Program-made: the position numbers and the translations under genes
Origin: Bacteroidales bacterium
GTDB taxonomy: Bacteria; Bacteroidota; Bacteroidia; Bacteroidales; JAGOPY01
DNA: 20,240 nucleotides
Direction of reading: 5' to 3'
Assembly: GCA_030638325.1 (NCBI GenBank)
Contig: DAOWEV010000175.1
Location: 1-20,240, forward strand
Shown: positions 6,930 through 15,265 of the stretch, in pieces
Numbering within the stretch: the first letter of the stretch is position 1
How the letters are laid out: every line of letters starts with the position of its first letter
The notes under the pieces: generated by a model
Databases searched by the model: none
Seen by the model: only the letters and a program-made list of their open reading frames with translations
Told to the model about the DNA's origin: nothing

Positions 6930-8120
6930 CTAATAACCAATCGCCTTAACGCCCGGCAACTCTTTCCCCTCAATATATTCCAGCATGGCGCCACCGCCGG
7001 TTGAGATATAGCTGATCCTATCCTTCAACTTGTATTTGTTGATAGCTGCCACCGAATCTCCGCCTCCGATCAATGAGAAAGCTCCTTTTTGAGTGGCTTC
7101 CCCAATGGCCTCTGCAACTGCTTTTGTGCCGGCTTCGAAATGAGAGAACTCAAAAACACCCATCGGGCCATTCCATAAAATGGTTTTTGAATCCATTATG
7201 ATGTCAGCATATGCTTTAGCAGTATCTTCACCAATGTCCAGCCCCATCCATCCATCCGGGATATTGAATACATCACAAACCTTTCTTTCAGCATCATTGG
7301 AAAAATTTTTGGCGATGACCGTGTCTTCCGGAATGTATAAATCAACCTCCATTTCTTTTGCTTTATCCAGGATGTTTTTAGCCACCTCGAGGAGCTCTTT
7401 TTCAACGAGCGAACTCCCGGTTTCTCCCCCTATTGCTTTTATAAAGGTAAACATCATACCACCCCCGATTAGCAGGTTATCCACCTTATCGAGCAGGTTA
7501 TTGATGATCTCAATCTTTCCTGAGACTTTTGCCCCTCCTATGATCGCAGTAAATGGCCGGGGGGCATTCTTTAGGATTTTATCGATATTCGTGAGCTCAT
7601 TTCCCATGATATATCCGAACATTTTATTGTCAGGAAAAAATTTAGCGATCACTGCAATAGAAGCATGGGCTCTGTGAGCTGTGCCAAAAGCGTCATTCAC
7701 ATAAATATCGCCAAGCGATGCCAGTTTCTTTGCAAAAGATTCATCACCCACGGACTCTTCTTTATAAAAACGCAGGTTTTCCAGCAAAAGCACTTCCCCC
7801 GCCTTTAGGGCTGAAGCCTTTTCCCGTGCCTGGTTTCCAATGCAATCATCTGCGAATTGTACAATAACCCCAAGCTGTTCCGAAAGGTATCCTGTGAGGT
7901 GTTGCAGGGAGAATTTTTCTTCAGGGCCCTCTTTCGGGCGGCCTAAATGTGACATGAGAATGACAGCGCCCCCATCCTTTAGTACTTTCCTGATGGTCGG
8001 GATGGCCGCATCAATCCTGGTGGTATCCGTAATTTCAAATTGCTCATTCAGGGGCACATTAAAATCTACCCTGATAAGTGCTTTTTTCCCTTTAAAATCA
8101 AAATTTTCTATGGTTTTCAT
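6930..8120 (-). CDS. pgk: Phosphoglycerate kinase
   Basis: Glycolytic enzyme transferring phosphate between 1,3-bisphosphoglycerate and ADP in the cytoplasm. The 396 residues match the normal bacterial length. Visible family motifs are RVDFNVPL at the N-terminus, MSHLGRPKEG, NDAFGTAHRAHAS, GGAKVSGKIEIINNLL and, near the C-terminus, GGGDSVAA and STGGGAMLE. I place the start at the ATG at 8118-8120, which gives the canonical beginning MKTIENFDFKGKKALIRVDFN. An upstream extension of 16 residues with an ATT start has no family counterpart. The gene stands alone, convergent with the mlaE-mlaF-cvpA operon and divergent from the aminotransferase gene. No linked gap or tpi is in the window. Confidence 0.98.
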   Translation of the reverse strand: MKTIENFDFKGKKALIRVDFNVPLNEQFEITDTTRIDAAIPTIRKVLKDGGAVILMSHLGRPKEGPEEKFSLQHLTGYLSEQLGVIVQFADDCIGNQAREKASALKAGEVLLLENLRFYKEESVGDESFAKKLASLGDIYVNDAFGTAHRAHASIAVIAKFFPDNKMFGYIMGNELTNIDKILKNAPRPFTAIIGGAKVSGKIEIINNLLDKVDNLLIGGGMMFTFIKAIGGETGSSLVEKELLEVAKNILDKAKEMEVDLYIPEDTVIAKNFSNDAERKVCDVFNIPDGWMGLDIGEDTAKAYADIIMDSKTILWNGPMGVFEFSHFEAGTKAVAEAIGEATQKGAFSLIGGGDSVAAINKYKLKDRISYISTGGGAMLEYIEGKELPGVKAIGY

Positions 8121-8206
8121 TTTGTTATCGTGTTTGCAGAAGGTAAATGATACACTTGTTAATATCAATTGATGAATTCGTAACCCGGCAACAGCAAAAA
8201 TACCAT

Positions 8207-8238
8207 TTTGACCCGATCATTCAGACATTTTATCTTTA
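8207..8238 (+). promoter_or_regulatory. Bacteroidota-type promoter for the aminotransferase-amidase pair
   Basis: TTTG at 8207-8210 is followed after 20 bp by TATCTTTA at 8231-8238, which matches the -33/-7 consensus (TTTG, 19-21 bp, TAnnTTTG) at all but the last base. The start codon at 8271 would be preceded by a leader of roughly 25 nt. This is the best two-box promoter in the window. Confidence 0.55.
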
Positions 8239-8270
8239 TTTTTGCGTTTACTAAGCAAATAAACAAATAA

Positions 8271-9428
8271 ATGAATAAATTTCCGGGAACGATCACATCC
8301 AAGCTCCCTCAGATGGGGACTTCCATTTTCGCTGTGATGTCGCAGCTTGCAAATGAGCACAATGCCATTAACCTTGCCCAGGGTTTTCCTGATTTTGAAG
8401 TTTCAGCAGAATTGATCTCCAGCATAAATCATTATATGAAGGAAGGGTACAATCAATATGCTCCGATGCCGGGAATACCTTCCCTTCGCAAAAGAATAGC
8501 ACAAAAAGTCAAAGCAATGTATGGGGCCGATTATGATCCTGACACAGAAGTCAACATTACAGCTGGGGCCACCCAGGCTATTTATACGGTCATCTCTTCC
8601 ATAATCCGTGATGAAGATGAAGTCATTGTTCTGGAACCCGCTTACGACTCTTATGTTCCTGCTGTTAAGCTCAACGGCGGAATAGTGAAATATACTCAAT
8701 TGTCGGCTCCTGATTTCAGGATCGACTGGGAGCAACTTTACAGGCTGGTCTCACACCGCACCAAAATGATCATTATTAATACCCCTCATAACCCTTCCGG
8801 AAGTGTGCTGGGTAAAGAAGACATAAAAAGATTAGAAAAACTTGTTAAGGAACAGGACCTGATCCTGCTTAGCGATGAAGTATATGAACATCTGATATAT
8901 GACGGTTTACGTCACGAAAGCGTTTGCAGATACCCTGACCTCGCAGCAAGAAGTTTTGTTGTTGGGTCATTTGGTAAGACATTTCATGCCACTGGATGGA
9001 AGATGGGTTTCGTCCTGGCTCCTGAAATACTCATGACAGAATTCCGTAAAACTCATCAGTTCACGGTGTTTTCTTGTAATACGCCTGTTCAGCATGCTAT
9101 TGCAGAATTCCTGAAAAACAAAAAAAATTATACCGGTATTGGAGCGTTTTTTCAAAAAAAACGTGATTATTTTGTGGACTTATTAAAAGACTCGCGGTTC
9201 AGGATCATTCCTTCCTATGGCACGTATTTTCAGTGTGTCGATTACAGTGATATCTCAGATGAGGCAGAACTGGATTTTGCCATCAGGCTGACTAAGGAAA
9301 ATGGCATTGCCAGTATACCTTTGTCTCCGTTTTATCATAACGGCAAGGATCAACAAACCATCAGGCTTTGTTTTGCCAAAAACGAAGAGACCCTTAAAAA
9401 AGCAGCGGAAATCTTATGCAGGATCTGA
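8271..9428 (+). CDS. Methionine/glutamine aminotransferase, YbdL-like
   Basis: Pyridoxal-phosphate enzyme of fold type I, aminotransferase class I/II. The 385 residues follow E. coli YbdL (methionine aminotransferase) closely by eye: NLAQGFPDF, NQYAPMPGIPSLR, TAGATQAIYTVI, EPAYDSYVPA, INTPHNPSG, SDEVYEHLIYD and SFGKTFHATGWKMG, with the Schiff-base lysine at about residue 236. YbdL-type enzymes convert 2-oxo-4-methylthiobutyrate to methionine using an amino donor such as glutamine, closing methionine salvage, and also act as kynurenine/glutamine transaminases. The stop codon lies 13 nt inside the following omega-amidase-like gene, which would remove the oxo-acid product of glutamine. Specificity within the family is inferred; a kynurenine-oxoglutarate transaminase label is an equivalent alternative. 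Confidence 0.93.
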   Translation: MNKFPGTITSKLPQMGTSIFAVMSQLANEHNAINLAQGFPDFEVSAELISSINHYMKEGYNQYAPMPGIPSLRKRIAQKVKAMYGADYDPDTEVNITAGATQAIYTVISSIIRDEDEVIVLEPAYDSYVPAVKLNGGIVKYTQLSAPDFRIDWEQLYRLVSHRTKMIIINTPHNPSGSVLGKEDIKRLEKLVKEQDLILLSDEVYEHLIYDGLRHESVCRYPDLAARSFVVGSFGKTFHATGWKMGFVLAPEILMTEFRKTHQFTVFSCNTPVQHAIAEFLKNKKNYTGIGAFFQKKRDYFVDLLKDSRFRIIPSYGTYFQCVDYSDISDEAELDFAIRLTKENGIASIPLSPFYHNGKDQQTIRLCFAKNEETLKKAAEILCRI

Positions 9429-10207
9429 CAGTAACCATCATACAAACGCCCCTGTTCTGGGAAGATAAGGATAGAAACCTGGCCCGGTTTGATGATTATC
9501 TGGATCAGTCCGGACCTTCAGACCTGGTCATATTGCCGGAAATGTTCAATACCGGTTTTATCACCAGTCCGGAAAAAGTGGCTGAGGTTATGGAGGGGCC
9601 GACATTTAGCTGGCTTAAACGAAAATCAACCGAAAAGAGATGTGCTATTACCGGGAGCCTGATCATAAAGGATACCGGTAATTATTATAACAGGCTGGTA
9701 TGGATGCGCCCTGACGGTAGTTATGAGTTTTATGATAAACGGCATCTTTTTCGGATGGGAGGAGAACATAAACACTTTTCGGCGGGCAACCATAAGTTAA
9801 TTACGGAACTGAAAGGCTGGAGAATCTGTCCGTTGGTTTGTTATGACCTCCGTTTTCCGGTCTGGAGCAGAAACCGGTTTATCAATGGTAAGCACGATTA
9901 TGATATGCTGATATATTTAGCAAACTGGCCTGGGGCGCGCAGCCATGCATGGAAAACCTTGCTCGCAGCCAGGGCTATTGAAAACCAGGTATATGTCGCA
10001 GGTGTTAACAGGATTGGTGAAGACGAAAGGGGAACTGATCATACAGGGGACTCAGCGGTATTTGATATGATTGGCCACAAAATGACATCGTTACGATCAG
10101 GCACTGCCGGATTTGAAACAGTTAACTTAAGTTACAGTAAACTTAATGATTTTCGTGAAAAATTCAAGTTTGGTCTCGACTGGGATGATATTAGTATAAG
10201 CCTTTAA
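9416..10207 (+). CDS. Nitrilase-family omega-amidase, YafV-like
   Basis: Carbon-nitrogen hydrolase, 263 residues. The nitrilase catalytic triad is Glu42 in LPEMFNTGF, Lys108 in YDKRHLF and Cys142 in LVCYDLRFPVW. The MGGEHKHFSAG segment after the lysine and the YDLRFP context resemble YafV/Nit2 omega-amidases, which hydrolyse 2-oxoglutaramate or 2-oxosuccinamate to the 2-oxo acid and ammonia. The gene overlaps the end of the aminotransferase gene by 13 nt, so the two are co-translated. Glutamine transamination yields 2-oxoglutaramate, and pulling it off makes the upstream step irreversible. The ATG at 9416 is directly followed by the first beta strand (LTVTIIQ), so the start is secure. Amidase specificity is inferred from motif and neighbour. 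Confidence 0.92.
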   Translation: MQDLTVTIIQTPLFWEDKDRNLARFDDYLDQSGPSDLVILPEMFNTGFITSPEKVAEVMEGPTFSWLKRKSTEKRCAITGSLIIKDTGNYYNRLVWMRPDGSYEFYDKRHLFRMGGEHKHFSAGNHKLITELKGWRICPLVCYDLRFPVWSRNRFINGKHDYDMLIYLANWPGARSHAWKTLLAARAIENQVYVAGVNRIGEDERGTDHTGDSAVFDMIGHKMTSLRSGTAGFETVNLSYSKLNDFREKFKFGLDWDDISISL

Positions 10208-10342
10208 AACTCAGCAACATTCTGGAAAACCTCGAATGTATAGACAAACTCTGATTAATATTTTCACATCTTTTATTGTAATTTGGTTAATAATTATAAA
10301 TTCGCAGCCGAAATATATTAGGTTTTTCTTTTATTTTAATGG

Positions 10343-10450
10343 AAATGTGTAAATGTGAAAATGCTTAAATGCTTAAATGCGAAAATGTTAGTTGTTGTTT
10401 CCAATTGATTCATTTAATCATTTTAGCATTCAATCATTTAATCATTACCT
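10343..10450. repeat. Inverted arrays of in-phase octamers
   Basis: Left array, 10343-10390: six contiguous 8-bp units AAATGTGT, AAATGTGA, AAATGCTT, AAATGCTT, AAATGCGA, AAATGTTA. Right array, 10411-10450: five contiguous 8-bp units CATTTAAT, CATTTTAG, CATTCAAT, CATTTAAT, CATTACCT. AAATG and CATTT are inverse complements, so the arrays can pair across a 20-bp centre. They fill much of the 275-bp gap between the amidase gene and trkA. Confidence 0.85.
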
Positions 10451-10452
10451 AT

Positions 10453-10460
10453 TAATTTCG
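10453..10460 (+). promoter_or_regulatory. Possible -7 box (TAATTTCG) for trkA
   Basis: TAATTTCG agrees with TAnnTTTG at all but one of the fixed bases and lies 22 bp before the trkA ATG, immediately after the octamer array. No good -33 element is seen at the right distance, so this is weak. Confidence 0.28.
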
Positions 10461-10482
10461 TAGCAGAACATAAATTATAGTC

Positions 10483-11826
10483 ATGAAAATTATTATTGCA
10501 GGTGATGGTGAAGTAGGGCATTACCTCGCACAGGCACTTTCAAAGGGAGATCATCTTATCACGATGCTGACTCGCGATGAAGATCTGTTGCAATCCATTG
10601 AAGCACATGAAGATGTGTTGGCCGTTGAGGGAGATTCAACATCAATTTCCGTTCTGAAAAGCGCAAATATCAAAAAGACCGATCTGTTGATATCTGTGCT
10701 TCATGATGAAAAAATAAATATTATAACGGCACTTCTCGGAAAAAAATTGGGAGCTAAGAAGGTCGTTGCCCGTGTTAATAACATGGAGTATTTGTCTAAT
10801 CAGAATCAGGCGATGTTTTATGATATGGGTATTGATGCCCTCGTATGCCCTGAAGATATTGCTGCAAAAGAGGTTATTGATTTGCTGAAACAGACGGCTG
10901 CAACTGAAATATTTGATTTCTCTGAAGGGAAACTTTCACTGTTCATGATCAAACTGGATGAAAATGCCACAGTGGTAAATAAAACCCTGAATGAAATAGC
11001 CAATGAATATCCGGACCTGCATTTCAGGGCAGTGGCCTTACACCGGGATGGAGAAACCATCATACCTAAAGGTGATGATATATTTCGTGCTAAAGATATG
11101 TCATATGTGATCACCAAGCCGGAAGGGCTCGATGCACTGTTGAAACTGGGAGGCAAAAAAAAGATAGATATTCGTAATGTAATGATCATCGGGGGCGGAA
11201 GAGTTGGCCGGACGGTTGCACGTATACTTGAACACAAGATGAATATCAAGATCCTCGAAAAGGATAAGAACAAGGCATTCCAACTGACCAATCTTCTGGA
11301 CACAGCCCTGGTTATCAATGGCGATGCCAGAAACATCCAAACGCTTGAAGATGAGGATATTGTAGGAATGGATGCTTTTGTGGCCCTGACCAATAATTCT
11401 GAAACAAATATTTTATCATGCCTGCATGCCAGAAAATTTGGCGTCAAAAGAACCATTGCCCTGGTGGAAAATATTGATTATATAGATCTTGCACAGAACG
11501 TTGGAATAGATACCATTGTATGTAAAAAGTTAAGTACGGCCAGTAATATCATAAGGTATACCATTGCTGCCGAAGTAACTTCCATAAAATGCCTGAGCGG
11601 TATCAATGCCGAAGTATTGGAATTTGTTGCCAAACCACATTCACCGGTAACTAAAAAACCGATCAGGGATTTGAATTTCCCCAAGGGGGCCATTATCGGG
11701 GGTATTGTCAGGGGGAAGGATAGTTATATTGCAGTCGGTGACTTCTTGATCCGGGAAAATGATAAAGTTGTTGTTTTTTCCCTGCCACAGGCCATTCATA
11801 AAGCCGGTGACTTTTTTAATGCCTGA
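10483..11826 (+). CDS. trkA: Trk-type K+ uptake regulatory subunit TrkA
   Basis: Cytoplasmic NAD(H)/nucleotide-binding ring protein that gates the TrkH potassium channel. The 447 residues show the full tandem TrkA layout: an N-terminal Rossmann fold with AGDGEVGHYLA (glycines at 7-12), a first RCK_C domain about residues 140-225, a second Rossmann fold with IGGGRVGRTVARIL (glycines about 237-242), and a second RCK_C domain from about 370 to the end (PVTKKPIRDLNFPKGAIIGG). An acidic residue closes the second strand of each Rossmann fold region (LEKD in the second). It is followed 28 bp later by trkH. The length and both half-repeats are complete, so no truncation is seen. Confidence 0.96.
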   Translation: MKIIIAGDGEVGHYLAQALSKGDHLITMLTRDEDLLQSIEAHEDVLAVEGDSTSISVLKSANIKKTDLLISVLHDEKINIITALLGKKLGAKKVVARVNNMEYLSNQNQAMFYDMGIDALVCPEDIAAKEVIDLLKQTAATEIFDFSEGKLSLFMIKLDENATVVNKTLNEIANEYPDLHFRAVALHRDGETIIPKGDDIFRAKDMSYVITKPEGLDALLKLGGKKKIDIRNVMIIGGGRVGRTVARILEHKMNIKILEKDKNKAFQLTNLLDTALVINGDARNIQTLEDEDIVGMDAFVALTNNSETNILSCLHARKFGVKRTIALVENIDYIDLAQNVGIDTIVCKKLSTASNIIRYTIAAEVTSIKCLSGINAEVLEFVAKPHSPVTKKPIRDLNFPKGAIIGGIVRGKDSYIAVGDFLIRENDKVVVFSLPQAIHKAGDFFNA

Positions 11827-11854
11827 CCGGGTAAAAATTATTTTTTCACAGGAG

Positions 11855-13315
11855 ATGAACAGAGCAAAGATCAACATAAAGCTTATTCTGAAAGTGATGG
11901 GCTTCCTGCTTGTGTTTGAGGGCTTATTGATGCTCCTGGGATTACCCTTTGCATTATATTACCACGAAAGTAAATGGTACAGCCTGCTTATTTCCGGTTT
12001 TATTACATCCCTGGCCGGGGGAACACTCTGGATACTGAATAAAAATGATCAACGCAAAAGTATAAACCGCAAGGAGGGATACCTCATTGTTTCAATTGCC
12101 TGGGTTATAATTTCCCTTTTCGGAACCCTCCCCTTTTTAATCAGTGGGACCATTCCCGATTTTACAAATGCTTTTTTCGAGACCATGTCGGGGTTTACCA
12201 CAACCGGGGCAACCGTTCTTCAGGATATTGAAGTATTGCCAAGAAGCATACTGTTCTGGAGGAGCCTGACACATTGGATCGGCGGTATGGGGATCATTGT
12301 TTTATCAGTTGCAATTTTACCATTTCTGGGAATAGGAGGAATGCAACTTTATGCGGCGGAGATGCCTGGTGTTAAAAAGGATAAATTACACCCGAGGATC
12401 ATGGGTACGGCAAAAAGGCTCTGGGGCATTTATGTGCTGCTGACTTTCGTGGAAACCGGCTTGCTCATGACCGGAGACATGGATCTTTTTGAAGGATTGT
12501 GTCATGCCTTTGGTACGATGGCAACAGGCGGGTTTTCCACGCGAAACGGCAGCATCGCTGATTTCTCTGCCTATAGCCAGTATATCATAGTGGTATTCAT
12601 GATACTGGCCGGAATGAATTTCACATTACATTACCTCGCTCTGCATGGCAGATTGAAAGAGGTTTGGCGAAACGAAGAATTCAGGAAATACATATATGTC
12701 ATTTTTATCTTTTCGGCAGTCATCTGGATTGTAATGGTAATAAATTATAGCGGTGGTTTTGAAAAGGCTTTCAGAGATTCACTTTTTCAGGTGGTCTCCA
12801 TCATTACCACTACAGGTTATATTACCTCGGATTACCTTCAATGGCCGGCCGAACTTTGGTTTTTCATTTTTATACTTATGTTTATCGGAGGCATGGCCGG
12901 GTCAACCGGTGGAGGTATCAAAGTACTCAGACAGCTCTTATTGATCAAAAATGTTGGCCTTGAATTGAAACGGGCCATACACCCAAAGGCCATTATTCCG
13001 GTACGGTTAAATGGCCAGGCAGTCTCCCAGGAAGTCATCTTCAAGGTAATGGCTTTCTTTCAGTTATATATCCTGATCCTCGTTATTGGTTCCTTGGTAA
13101 TGTCGCTTATGGGGCTGGATTTCGATACAGCCTTAGGAGTCAGTATTGCAACACTTGGTAACATCGGACCGGGCCTGGGCGCAGTGGGACCGGTAGAAAA
13201 TTATGCCTTTATACCCGGTATGGGAAAATGGTTTCTTTCCTTTATGATGTTGCTTGGACGACTGGAACTGTTTACCATTCTGATCCTGTTGTCCCCTGCA
13301 TTCTGGAAAAGATAA
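11855..13315 (+). CDS. trkH: Trk-type K+ uptake transmembrane subunit TrkH
   Basis: Inner-membrane K+ channel subunit of the SKT superfamily, with four pseudo-repeats of TM-P-loop-TM. All four filter loops are visible: SGFTTTGATV (about 112-121), TMATGGFST (about 221-229), ITTTGYITS (about 317-325) and LGNIGPGLG (about 434-442), each with the conserved glycine. I choose the ATG at 11855, which gives 486 residues starting MNRAKINIKLILKVMG, as in relatives where the first helix begins soon after the start. Upstream ATGs at 11759 and 11819 would overlap trkA by 68 or 8 nt and add unlike sequence; the 11819 start remains possible. The gene is 28 bp after trkA, so the two form an operon. Confidence 0.94.
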   Translation: MNRAKINIKLILKVMGFLLVFEGLLMLLGLPFALYYHESKWYSLLISGFITSLAGGTLWILNKNDQRKSINRKEGYLIVSIAWVIISLFGTLPFLISGTIPDFTNAFFETMSGFTTTGATVLQDIEVLPRSILFWRSLTHWIGGMGIIVLSVAILPFLGIGGMQLYAAEMPGVKKDKLHPRIMGTAKRLWGIYVLLTFVETGLLMTGDMDLFEGLCHAFGTMATGGFSTRNGSIADFSAYSQYIIVVFMILAGMNFTLHYLALHGRLKEVWRNEEFRKYIYVIFIFSAVIWIVMVINYSGGFEKAFRDSLFQVVSIITTTGYITSDYLQWPAELWFFIFILMFIGGMAGSTGGGIKVLRQLLLIKNVGLELKRAIHPKAIIPVRLNGQAVSQEVIFKVMAFFQLYILILVIGSLVMSLMGLDFDTALGVSIATLGNIGPGLGAVGPVENYAFIPGMGKWFLSFMMLLGRLELFTILILLSPAFWKR

Positions 13316-13331
13316 TAACAGCCGGCAAAAT

Positions 13332-13373
13332 TTGCAACCAACAACCTGCAACCTGTAACATGCAACAGTCAAT
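13332..13373. repeat. Tandem heptamers of the GCAAC family
   Basis: Six 7-bp units in phase: TTGCAAC, CAACAAC, CTGCAAC, CTGTAAC, ATGCAAC, AGTCAAT, starting 17 bp after the trkH stop. The word and the flanking AATTAATTT resemble the right half of the element at 6886-6910, so these two sites are probably related. No inverted arm of the same word is seen here. Confidence 0.75.
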
Positions 13374-13379
13374 TAATTT

Positions 13380-13396
13380 CCACCAAAGGTGGTTTT
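13380..13396 (+). terminator. Short hairpin plus T run, possible trkH terminator
   Basis: CCACC-AAA-GGTGG followed by TTTT lies about 65 bp after the trkH stop. The stem is only 5 bp, so it would be a weak intrinsic terminator. It precedes the promoter-like box of the next gene. Confidence 0.3.
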
Positions 13397-13425
13397 AGTT
13401 CGACACTTGTTTTGAAATAACATAG

Positions 13426-13433
13426 TATCTTTG
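13426..13433 (+). promoter_or_regulatory. -7 box (TATCTTTG) for the glycosyltransferase genes
   Basis: TATCTTTG is a perfect TAnnTTTG. It lies 27 bp before the ATG at 13461 and overlaps a possible TTG start at 13431, which argues that translation starts at 13461. The -33 element is poor: TTG at 13407 is only 16 bp upstream. Confidence 0.45.
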
Positions 13434-13460
13434 ATTTGTAAAACCACTATTCCGCTCGTT

Positions 13461-14228
13461 ATGCCTAAAATCTCAGCAGTAATAATTACCTTTAATGAAG
13501 AAAGAGACATTGCCCGGTGTATCAAATCCGTCAGGGATGTCGTTGATGAAATCGTAATTGTGGACTCCTATTCGGATGATCGAACTGAAAAGATCTGTGA
13601 AAGTTACAGCGTGAAGTTTATTAAGCACAAATTCGAAGGATATATCGAGCAAAAGAACTGGGCATTGAAACAGGCGTCTAATCCACACATCCTGTCCCTG
13701 GATGCGGATGAAGCATTATCTGAAGAATTGAAACATTCCATAATAAATGTCAAAAAAAACTGGACGCATGATGGATATTATTTCAATCGTCTAACAAATT
13801 ATTGCGGGAAATGGCTCAGATATAGTTGGTATCCCGACAGGAAATTACGGTTATGGGATAGCCGTAAGGGCTCCTGGCAGGGAATAAACCCTCATGATGA
13901 ATTTGTTATGCAGGATGGTGTGAAAACGAACTTCCTGAAAGGTGACCTGTTGCACTATTCTTATTATACTATTTCAGAACATGTTAACCAGGCGAACCGC
14001 TTTACGGATATTTCAGTAAAAGCTGCTTTTGCAAAAGGTAAAAAAGCAAATCTTTTTAAGATACTTTTCAGCCCTGTTTTCAAGTTTTTGAGAGATTATA
14101 TATTTAAACTTGGGTTTTTAGATGGTTATTATGGCTTTCTGGTCTGCCAGATATCCGCTAACGCCACTTTTTTGAAATATATCAAATTACGACAACTCCA
14201 TCAACAGGAAAATAAGAACCTGAAATGA
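13461..14228 (+). CDS. Family 2 glycosyltransferase, WaaE/LgtF-like
   Basis: Cytoplasmic glycosyltransferase of the GT-A fold, 255 residues. It begins with ISAVIITFNEERDIARCIKSV, then EIVIVDSYSDDRT and the metal-binding SLDADEALS (the DxD region). This layout matches the WaaE/LgtF/KdtX group that adds glucose or another hexose to the lipopolysaccharide inner core. A GYIEQKNWALKQA segment typical of that group sits between the two acidic motifs. The C-terminal third is basic and amphipathic (FKFLRDYIFKLGFLDGYYGF), consistent with membrane association. The ATG at 13461 is preferred over an upstream TTG. Its stop overlaps the ATG of the GT9 gene (ATGA), so the two are coupled. Donor and acceptor sugars cannot be read from the sequence. 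Confidence 0.9.
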   Translation: MPKISAVIITFNEERDIARCIKSVRDVVDEIVIVDSYSDDRTEKICESYSVKFIKHKFEGYIEQKNWALKQASNPHILSLDADEALSEELKHSIINVKKNWTHDGYYFNRLTNYCGKWLRYSWYPDRKLRLWDSRKGSWQGINPHDEFVMQDGVKTNFLKGDLLHYSYYTISEHVNQANRFTDISVKAAFAKGKKANLFKILFSPVFKFLRDYIFKLGFLDGYYGFLVCQISANATFLKYIKLRQLHQQENKNLK

Positions 14229-15265
14229 GTTTCAGCAGGATCATTATCAGCCGGACCGACAGTATCGGCGATGTTGTTTTGACATTGCCGGTTGCGGCTG
14301 CACTAAAGAAAAGATACCCTGATGCGTATATCCTGTTTCTGGGAAAAAAATATACGAGAGCCGTGATCGGCTCATCCGAAAAAGTGGATGAATTTATTGA
14401 CTGGGATGAGATAAAAGCGCTGAAAGAAAATGAGAGGGTGAGAACCCTGAAGAATTATAAAGCCGATATAATCATACACGTTTTCCCGGATAAGGAAATA
14501 GCTTTCCTCGCTAAAAAAGCCGGTATAAGACTCAGATTGGGAACTATCAGCCGTTGGTATCACTGGGTAAACTGTAATAGGCTTGTGAAATTATCAAGAA
14601 GAAATTCGGATCTTCACGAAGCACAGTTAAACCTGAAACTGATCAGGAGTCTTACGGGCAAACACCTGTTTTCTCTCGAAGAAATTACCGGAATGTATGG
14701 TATGAGCAGGATCTCTTCACTTCCATCCGGATTATCCGGCTTGCTTTCCGGGGATAAATTCAATCTAATCATTCATCCAAAATCAAAGGGAAGCGCACGG
14801 GAATGGGGTCTTGAAAACTTCACTGTTTTATTGAAATTATTGCCTTCTGAAAAATTCAGGATCTTTATTACGGGAACGAAAGAGGAAGGGGATGAGATCA
14901 AATCTGCCGGATTGCCATCCAGGTTTCCCGGGGTGGTTGACCTTACTGGAAAACTTTCCCTTGAGGAGCTTATTTCATTTATTGCGCATTCAGATGCCCT
15001 TGTTGCGGCCAGTACAGGACCCCTTCACCTCGCTGCAGCCTTAGGCCGGGGAGCCGTTGGCATCTACCCCCCCATTCGCCCTATGCACCCCGGCCGGTGG
15101 GCTCCGGTTGGAGCGAAAGCATCTTTTCTGGTACTCGGTATTAACTGTGAAAAGTGCCGGAAAAACCTTGATTGTGAATGTATCAGGAATGTACCTCCGG
15201 AAGATGTTATGCGGGAAATCCTGACCATTCAAGCTCAGCAGACAGACAACAACAGTCAACAGTGA
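14225..15265 (+). CDS. Family 9 glycosyltransferase, heptosyltransferase-like
   Basis: GT-B fold enzyme of the ADP-heptose:LPS heptosyltransferase family, 346 residues. The N-terminal domain opens with IIISRTDSIGDVVLTLPVAAALKKRYP, the typical GT9 start with the GD pair. The C-terminal domain carries HPKSKGSAREWGLENFTVLLKLL and the donor-binding ASTGPLHLAAALG, followed by GIYPP and HPGRW. A cysteine group near the C-terminus (NCEKCRKNLDCECI, about residues 307-320) resembles the cysteine-containing loop seen in many GT9 proteins. The gene overlaps the GT2 gene by 4 nt, and a membrane ligase-like gene follows after 113 bp, so a role in lipooligosaccharide core building is likely. The actual donor need not be heptose. 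Confidence 0.9.
   Translation: MSFSRIIISRTDSIGDVVLTLPVAAALKKRYPDAYILFLGKKYTRAVIGSSEKVDEFIDWDEIKALKENERVRTLKNYKADIIIHVFPDKEIAFLAKKAGIRLRLGTISRWYHWVNCNRLVKLSRRNSDLHEAQLNLKLIRSLTGKHLFSLEEITGMYGMSRISSLPSGLSGLLSGDKFNLIIHPKSKGSAREWGLENFTVLLKLLPSEKFRIFITGTKEEGDEIKSAGLPSRFPGVVDLTGKLSLEELISFIAHSDALVAASTGPLHLAAALGRGAVGIYPPIRPMHPGRWAPVGAKASFLVLGINCEKCRKNLDCECIRNVPPEDVMREILTIQAQQTDNNSQQ

Noticed and set aside
7180..7677. 165-residue open frame antisense to pgk
   Set aside because: Composition is typical of a shadow frame and pgk is certain on the other strand.
8121..8168. Sixteen-residue extension of phosphoglycerate kinase
   Set aside because: It begins with ATT and lengthens a protein whose canonical start is at 8120.
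10818..11456. 212-residue open frame antisense to trkA
   Set aside because: It is fully inside a well-supported gene, rich in Ser/Arg/Leu as expected of a reverse-frame shadow, and has no domain motif or start signal.
11759..11854. Longer TrkH N-terminus from the ATG at 11759
   Set aside because: It overlaps trkA by 68 nt and adds 32 residues not expected before the first TrkH helix; the ATG at 11855 gives the usual length.
14225..15265. Heptosyltransferase gene name waaF or waaC
   Set aside because: The GT9 family is clear but the acceptor position cannot be told from sequence, so no symbol is given.
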